Source: Proteles cristata cristata (lineage: Eukaryota > Chordata > Mammalia > Carnivora > Hyaenidae). Taken from it: DNA of 64,000 nucleotides. The stretch covers positions 124,001 to 188,000 of the forward strand of contig JAESUZ010001062.1 of the NCBI GenBank assembly GCA_017311185.1, read 5' to 3'. The position numbers and the translations under genes are program-made. Positions 57,421 through 64,000 of this stretch are shown here, in pieces (the stretch's first letter is position 1; each line of letters opens with the position of its first letter). The notes below the pieces were generated by a model that saw only the letters and a program-made list of their open reading frames with translations, was not told the origin of the DNA and ran no database searches.

Positions 57421-58104
57421 AATTCTTTTCACTGAGCAATGCTGGCTTGGGGATATGGTATGATGAAGTCAAAATGAAGCTGTTTCCCTTCCCTTTTTAG
57501 TTATTCTCTGGTGTTATCTTTCATTCAGCTGCTGATTATTCCTAAGTAAACTCCAGAGCTCTCACAGAGCTCTTTTGTTCATGTATAGCTATTTAATTTT
57601 TGATCTTTGTGAGGGGACTGGAGTTTCCTACATTATCATCTTGATGATATCACACTTTCCCCCACTCCTGTTCAGTTTCCTACATTTTATTTTCTTTCTG
57701 TTTCTCAAACATGACAATTTCCATTGTTCTTTATTCAAATTCACAGATTTTATCTTCTGTCCACTTAAATTTGATGTTGAACCTCTCTAGTGAATTTTTC
57801 ATTTTTGCTATTGTACTTTTCAGAACTTTCATTTAGTGCCTTCTTATAATTCATATTCCTTAATTGATAATCCCATTTTGTACAATTGTTTTCTTGATTT
57901 CCTTTAGGTATTTTTGTTATTGTTCATGTTTCCCTTTAGTTCTTTGACTATATTTAAGGCAGTGTTTTAAAGCTTATAGGTGATGTAGTAATTTTGACAC
58001 CTAGACCTCTTCATGAAAGGCATTTATTTTTTCCATTGAATGGGTCACACTTTCCAGTTTTTTGTATGTCATAAGGATTCTTTTATGAAAACTAAACATT
58101 TAAC
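57421..58104 (-). repeat. Ancient L1-like sequence (antisense)
   Basis: 'ttgaggggactggagtttcc', 'aaggcagtgttttaaagc', 'gaaaactaaacatttaac' are typical of ancient L1 text. It seems to resume after 62022 ('ctccttt-aagattgtcacc'). Confidence 0.5.
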
Positions 58105-58660
58105 TACTATAATAGTCAGGGTCTATCCATCAGGAAAAGCTAACAATTCTAAAAATCGATGCACCAAATATGGTAGCACCCAAATACATAAAATAATTAA
58201 TACAGAAACAATATTATGGACAAGAATGTGCTAATAACAGGCGACTTTAATACTCCACTTACTGCAATGGATAGATCAACTAGACAGATAATCACTAAAG
58301 AAACAATGGACTTGAAGGACACATTGGACCAGATGCATTTGACAGATATATTTAGAAGTCTACATCCTGAGGCCATAGAATTCACTTTCTTCTCAAGTGC
58401 GCATGGCACATTCCCCAAGATACGTCACACACTGGGACATAAAGCAGCTCTGAGTAAATATCAAAGAATTGAGAACATACCATGCACACTTTCAGATCAC
58501 AATGCTATGAAACTTGAAGTCAACCACAGGAAGAAGTCTGGAAAACCTCCAAAAACATGGAAGTTAAAGAACACCCTACTAAAGAATGAATGCACCAATC
58601 AGGCAATTAAAGAAAATTTAAAAATATGTGGAACCAAATGAAAATGAAAATACAACAATC

Positions 58661-58716
58661 CAAACTATAGGATCGCTTCTTGGCCTTTTGGCTAACATCA
58701 AGTGCAGACTCTATGA
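58661..58716 (+). ncRNA. U2 snRNA 5' fragment (33 nt) in L1 ORF2, second copy
   Basis: 58672-58704 matches U2 nt 1-33 with two differences (positions 10 and 25). Flanks 'aaactatagga' and 'gactctatgaga' are decayed copies of the same duplicated site as at 27607-27665. It is a relic, not an expressed snRNA gene. Confidence 0.9.
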
Positions 58717-59013
58717 GATATGGCAAAGGCAGTCCTAAGAGGAAAGTACATGATACTCCAGCCCTATTTCAAGAAATTAGAAGAAGCACAAGTACAAAAT
58801 CTAACAGTGCACCTAAAGGAACTAGAAGAAGAGCATCAAGAGCAAAGCAAACCCAGTAGGAGAAAAGAAATAATAAAAATCAGAACAGAAATAGACAATA
58901 AAAAATCCAAAGAAAGAGCTGAACAGATCGATGAACCAAGAGTTGGTTTTTTGAAATAGTAAACAAAATTGACAAACCTCTAGCCAGGTTTCTCAAAAAA
59001 AAAAAAAAAAAAA

Positions 59014-59110
59014 AGGGAGAGAGGGAGATGGGCATGGAGGAGGGCACTTGTGGGGATGAGCACTGGGTGTTATATGGAAACCAACTTGACAATAAACTGT
59101 TAAAAAAAAA
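59014..59110 (+). mobile_element. L1 3'UTR tail nested inside L1 ORF2
   Basis: About 95 bp of L1 3' end ('gggagatgggcatggaggag' to 'caataaactgttaaaaaaa') interrupts the codon run for [11 protein letters not shown]. It sits at an A-run/GAGAGA target: 'aaaaagggagagag' on the left and 'aaaaagagagagag' on the right. Confidence 0.88.
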
Positions 59111-62022
59111 GAGAGAGAGAGAGAGAGCACTCAAATAGACAAAATCATAAATGAAAATGGAATTATTACAACCAACCCCTCAGAAATACAAGCAATTATC
59201 CAGGAATACTATGAGAAATTATATGCCAACAAACTGGACAACTTAGAAGAAATGGACAAATTCGTAAACACACACTAACTACCAAAATTCACACGGGAAG
59301 AGATAGAAAATCTGAACAGACCCATAACTAGTGAGGAAATCAAATTAGTTATCAAAAAACTCCCAACAAATAAGATCCTTGGGCCAGATGGCTTCCCTGG
59401 GGAATTCTACCAGACGTTTAAAACAGAACTAATACCAATTCTTCTCAAGCTATTCCAAAAAATAGAAAGTGAAGGAAAACTCCCATACTCATTTTATGAA
59501 GCCAGCATCACTCTGATTCCCAAGCCAGACAGAGACCCAGCTAAAAAAGAGAACTACAGGCCAATATCCTTGATGAATACGGATGCAAAAATCCTTAACA
59601 AGATACTTGCAAATCGAATCCAACAGCACATAAAAAGAATTATTCACCAAGATCACGTGGGATTCATTCCTGGGTTACAGGGCTGGTTCAATATTCACAA
59701 ATCAATCAATGTGATACATAACATCAACAAAGGAAAAGATAAAAAAAAAACCATAGGATCCTGTCGAGAGATGCTAAAAAGCATTTGACAAGATATAGCA
59801 TCCCTTCTTAAAATAGACCCTCGAGAAAGACAGGATAGAAGGAACTTACTGAAACATCATAAAAACCATCTATGAGAAGCACTCAGCTAACATCATCCTC
59901 AATGGGGAAAACCTGAGAGCTTTCCCCCTGAGATCAGGAACACGACAGGGATGTCCACTCTCACCACTGTTGTTTAACATAGTGCTGGAAGTCCTAGCAT
60001 CAGTCATCAGACAACAAAAGGAAATCAAAGGTATCAGAATTGGCAAAGAGGAAGTCAAACTTTCACTTCTCAAAGACGACATGATACTCTACATAGACAA
60101 CCCAACAGACTCCACCAGAAGCCCACTAGAACTGATCCATGAATTCAGCAAAGTTGCAGGGTACAAAATCAACGTACAGATATCAGTTGCATTTTTATAC
60201 ACCAACAATGAAGCAACAGAAAGACAAATCAAGAAACTGATCCCATTCACAATTGCACAAAAAAACCCATCAAATACCTAGGAATAAACCTAACCAAAGA
60301 TAAAGGAGATCTATATGATGAAAACTATAGAAAACTTATGAAGGAGATTGAAGAAGACACAACGAAATGGAAAAACATTCCATGCTCATGGATCGGAAGA
60401 ATAAATATTGTCAAAATCTCATTACTACCCAAAGCAATCTACACATTCAATGCAATCCCAATCAAAATTGCACCAGCATTCTTCTCAAAACGACAACAAA
60501 CTATCCTAAAATTTGTATGGAACCACAAAAGACCCCGAATAGCCAAAGTCATAGTGAAGAAGAAAACCAAAACAGGAGGCATCACCATCACAGACTTTAG
60601 CCTCTACTACAAAGCTGTCATCATCAAGATAGTATGGTATTGGGACAAAAACAGACACATAGGCCAATGGAATAGAATTGAGAACTCAGAATTGGACACA
60701 AAGGTACAGCCAACTAATGTTTGACAAAACAGGGAAGAGTATCCAATGGATAAAAGACAGCCTCTTTAAAGGATGGTGCTGGGAAAACTCGACAGCAACA
60801 TGCAGAAGAATGAAACTAGATCATTTTCTCATGTACATACACAAAAATAAACTCAAAACGCATAAATGAAGACCTGAATGTGAGACAGGAAACCATCAAA
60901 ACCCTAGAGGAGAAATCAAGGAACAACTTCCTTGACCTCTACTGCAACAATTTCTGACCTGACACATCCTCAAAGGAAAGGGAATCAAGAGCAAAATTGA
61001 ACTATTGGGACCTCATCAAGATAAAAAGCTTCTGCACAACAGAGGAAACAATCCATAAAACTAATAGGCAACTGATGGAATGGGAAAATATAGTTGTAAA
61101 TGACATATCAGATAAAGGGTTAATATCCCAAATCTATAAGGAACTCACCAAACTCCACACCCAAAAATCAAATAATCCAGTGAAGAAATGGGCAGAAGAC
61201 ATGAACAGACACTTCTCCAAAGAGGACATCCAGATGGCCAACAGACACATGAAACGATGCTCAGCATCCCTCCTCATCAGGGAAATGCAAATCAAAACCA
61301 CACTGAGATATCACCTCACGCCAGTCAGAGTGGCTAAAATGAGCAAGTCAGGAGACTCTAGATGCTGGCAAGAGAGTGGAGATATGGGCACCCTCCTGCA
61401 CTGTTGGTGGGAATGTAAACTGGTGCAACCCTTGTGGAAAACAGTATGGAGGTTCCCAAAAAAATTAACAATAGAACTCCCCTATGACCCAGCAGTAGCA
61501 CTGCTAGGAGTTTACCCAAGGGATACAGGAGTGCTGATGCATAGGGGCACATGTACCCCAGTGTTCATAGCAGCATTCTTAACAATAGCCAAAACGTGGA
61601 AACAGCTTAAGTGTCCATCAGTTATCAAATAAATCACGAAGATGTGGTTTATCTATACAATGGAATACTACATGGCAATGAGAAAGAATGAAATCTGGCC
61701 ATGTGTAGATAGATGGATATAACTTGGGGGTGTTATGCTGAGCAAAATAAGTCAGGCAGAGAAAGACAGATACCATATGTTTGCACATTTAAGTGGATTA
61801 GGAGGAACTTAATGGAGGACCATGGGGGAGGAAAAGAAGGAAAATAGTTGGGGAGAGGGAGGGAGGCAAACCATGAGTGACTCTTGAATGCTGAGAACAA
61901 ACTGAAGGCTGATGCTTGTAGGGAAGACGGGAAGAGGAGTGATGTGCACGTAAGAGGGCACTTGTTGGGATGAGCACTGGGTGCTATATGGAAACCAACT
62001 TGACAATAAACTATTTAAGAAA

Positions 62023-63054
62023 ACAAAAAGACTGACACTTTATGACTGCTGCTCCTTTAAGATTGTCACCACATGAGGGAGAGAGAGAGTGACTGTCATT
62101 ATTTTGTTTACAGTCAATATTTGATAATGTCTATTTCTTGATTCAGTGCTTGTTTGGTTGCTATAAACCTTTGACTATTTTCCTAAGTTCTCCCAAAATT
62201 TGTTCTGACAGCTTCTGTTCATTGTTCCATGGAGGTGAGAGCTTAGAGTGACCCACTCCACAATTTTCCTGATGTCACCACTTTTATGATGCCAACCTGA
62301 TTTATTTCTCTTTGAAGACTTTTTATATTCTTTGTCCATCTTTTTCCTAATAGTTTCCTCCTGTCTTTTTCTGTTGATTCACGTAAATCACTTGAATAGT
62401 CTGGCTATCAGTTGCTGGCTTTCTTTGTATCGCTTTCTGTTTTCATGTTCTACCTTTTTCTTTTTCTGGCCCTTTGGTGAGATGGATATTGAACTGCACA
62501 AGTCATATCTTCTGAATTTTATTTCACTGTTTCTATAACTTTACTTCTTTTTAGTACATTTTAGGATAATTCTTGGGCTTCATATTTATATCCACTAGGT
62601 TCAGTTCTGTTCATTCTGCTATTTAGCCCATCCTCCAAGTATTCTATTTCCACAAGTTAAATTTTTCCTTTTCAATATCTTTGGGTAGACAGTATAGTGC
62701 AGTATTTAAGAACTAGAACTCTGAAGTCAGGACTCTGGCCCTGAAGTGGTCAGAGATGGCATTTAAACATGAGAGCCAAGGAGTGTGAACCTGTAAAAAG
62801 AGCTTGTGTTAACTTACATCAAGGACATGATGCTGAAATGCATTCTTTATAATTATAGTAAGGAACTTGGCTATTTGAAATTTTATAGGTGAGAATAAAA
62901 TATCCTACTCATTCCTGGAAGCTCTGAGTCATGTGGTTCACTGACAGAGAAGCAGCTTCAATTTCCAACCAATATGCTGAGGTTTGGATAAGGGGTTTTC
63001 AGACACAGGACTCTATATTTATCTTAATTTCAAATTTTTGAGATAACAGGAATG
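62023..63054 (+). other. Intergenic, old repeat remnants
   Basis: To about 62350 it looks like continuation of the ancient antisense L1. At 62700-62760 'cagtatttaagaactagaactctgaagtcagg' is MIR-like. No gene seen. Confidence 0.5.
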
Positions 63055-63070
63055 CTGGGTCTGATTTTTT

Positions 63071-63276
63071 TTAAATTTTTATAGTTTATTTATTTTTGAG
63101 ACAGAGACAGAGCATGAGTGGGGTGGGGACAGAGAGAGAGGGAGACACAGAAGCCGAAACAAGCTCCAGGCTCTGAGCTGTCAGTACAGAGCCTGATGCG
63201 GGGCTCGAACCTATGAACGTGAGATCTGACCTAAGCTGAAGTCAGACGCTTAACCGACTGAGCCACCCAGGCACTC
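63071..63276 (-). mobile_element. Carnivore SINE, antisense
   Basis: Head ending 'gagccacccaggcactc'. TSD 'ctgggtctgatttttt' (about 63055-63070) and 'ctgggtctgctttttt' (63277-63292). Confidence 0.92.
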
Positions 63277-63292
63277 CTGGGTCTGCTTTTTT

Positions 63293-63350
63293 TTTTTTTA
63301 CAAATAGTTTATTGTCATTTTTTTTTTTTTTTACAAATAATTTATTGTCA
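63293..63350 (-). mobile_element. Tiny duplicated L1 3' terminus
   Basis: Two head-to-tail units of T-run plus 'acaaatagtttattgtca' or 'acaaataatttattgtca', the last about 18 bases of the L1 3' end in antisense. A third copy of 'ctgggtctgctt' follows at 63350-63361. Confidence 0.75.
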
Positions 63351-63639
63351 CTGGGTCTGCTTCTTAAACTAGCCTGGATATTAATCCCTTAACACACACT
63401 GTTTGCTTTACTTGGTGCCTAACAACTATGAAACATCATTATCCATGTCCTGAGAGTCTTGAAAGAGCCCTCATGGAAGAAAAGAAGCCACTTTGACAGA
63501 AAAGATGTATTCCTATCATTATTTGGTCACGAGGAGATATCCACCTAAACCAAAACTAGAAGTACAGGCTCTAGAGAGAGAGACACATCATGAACAAAAC
63601 AACCAACTTCCCTGAACCTTCACTGTTCATCTGAAAACA

Positions 63640-64000
63640 GAAATAGAAATGCTTAACTCACAGATTCAAATGTTACGATTTATAACATTTGTTAATATAA
63701 ATAAGTAGGTGCTCAATAGATGTTGGTGTCCTGCCTTTTCCACATCCCACCCCATTCCAGGATATTCAGAACTCAAGGAGAATTATTGTATTACCATTGG
63801 AAGGTTGCCTTGGGAAATACTATGGCAGGGAGTGGAGACTGTCAACCCCTGGGCCATGACCACAAGGTCCATCAGAGTTCCTGGATAAGTTCCTAAGCCT
63901 CTAAACTGCAGTTTCCTTCAATTACTTCATGGAACTGTTGTAAAGATTAGGTGGAGTCATTTGATACTGCCTACAAGGCCTGGCACATACAAGATGCCCA
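63640..64000 (+). repeat. MIR-like fragment at window end
   Basis: 'ggataagttcctaagcctctaaactgcagtttcc' and 'gttgtaaagattaggtgga...gcctggcacata' follow MIR order from 63870 to 63990. 63361-63869 is otherwise unique with no gene seen. Confidence 0.55.

Larger units (their letters stand above)
58105..61809 (+). pseudogene. L1 ORF2, truncated and frameshifted
   Basis: Endonuclease part MDKNVLITGDFNTPLTAMDR to KTWKLKNTLLKNECTNQAIK. A 1-nt loss near 58617 is followed by the U2 insertion. The RT box is LLKDDMILY in place of LFADDMILY, so the FA of FADD is lost. The C-terminal part [20 protein letters not shown] to [20 protein letters not shown] is open for 211 residues (60997-61632). Confidence 0.9.
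58105..62022 (+). mobile_element. 5'-truncated sense L1 (U2 lineage)
   Basis: Begins inside the endonuclease domain ('gtcagggtctatccatcagg'), carries a U2 fragment at 58672-58704, a nested L1 tail at 59014-59110, the RT and C-terminal regions, a TAA at about 61807-61809, and a 3'UTR ending 'aataaactatttaag'. The TSD is unclear. Confidence 0.92.

Noticed and set aside
58060..58104. TSD for the 58-62 kb L1
   Set aside because: 'aaaactaaacatttaac' and 'aagactgacactttatg' resemble each other only with gaps, which is not convincing.

Overview
This is a mammalian window whose repeats point to a cat-like carnivore (felid). At least eighteen tRNA-derived carnivore SINEs carry the felid-style head GGGGCGCCTGGGTGGCTCAG, and the young LINE-1s share one 3' end ('gcacttgtggggatgagcac'...AATAAA). 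No bacterial, viral or CRISPR features are present. The species call is my inference from repeat style.

Host gene. Positions 151-33666 on the + strand carry the last eight coding exons (8-15 on the usual 15-exon SLC5A1/SLC5A4 plan) of a sodium/glucose cotransporter family gene. Joined conceptually they give about 439 open residues that fit SLC5A4 (SGLT3) better than SLC5A1. The hallmark Glu at the position of SGLT1 Gln457 is present. Exons are 151-371, 3390-3525, 4535-4642, 6782-6932, 9801-9969, 11586-11801, 23941-24043 and 33452-33666 (stop TGA 33664-33666). All splice sites are GT-AG except intron 9, which has a GC donor. The N-terminal half and promoter lie upstream of the window. I found no second host gene downstream to 64000.

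Repeats dominate the rest. Introns 8-12 hold ancient MIR, L2 and L1 pieces, several SINEs and two short L1 3' ends with clear target-site duplications (TSDs). Intron 13 (12.1 kb) holds a 5'-inverted (twin-primed) L1 and a nearly full-length sense L1 (15327-22260). Intron 14 (9.4 kb) holds a full-length antisense L1 (24470-30803). Downstream of the gene come a dense SINE cluster (34.5-36.5 kb), a full-length antisense L1 (38120-44917) abutting a 3'-truncated antisense L1 (44918-47776), and an older nest: an outer L1 split by a full-length old L1 (49165-56295), which is itself split by a young sense L1 3' fragment (51737-52514). Last is a 5'-truncated sense L1 (58105-62022).

Most notable observations: a 33-nt U2 snRNA 5' fragment with flanking duplication at the same ORF2 site in two separate L1 copies; a shared 1-nt ORF2 deletion in two other L1 copies; an apparent 5' transduction and tandem promoter units at the start of the intron-13 L1; and an L1 insertion whose TSD begins two bases inside the intron-10 splice donor. 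I do not see a new multi-gene system; the interest lies in retrotransposon biology and in the SGLT3 sensor residue.
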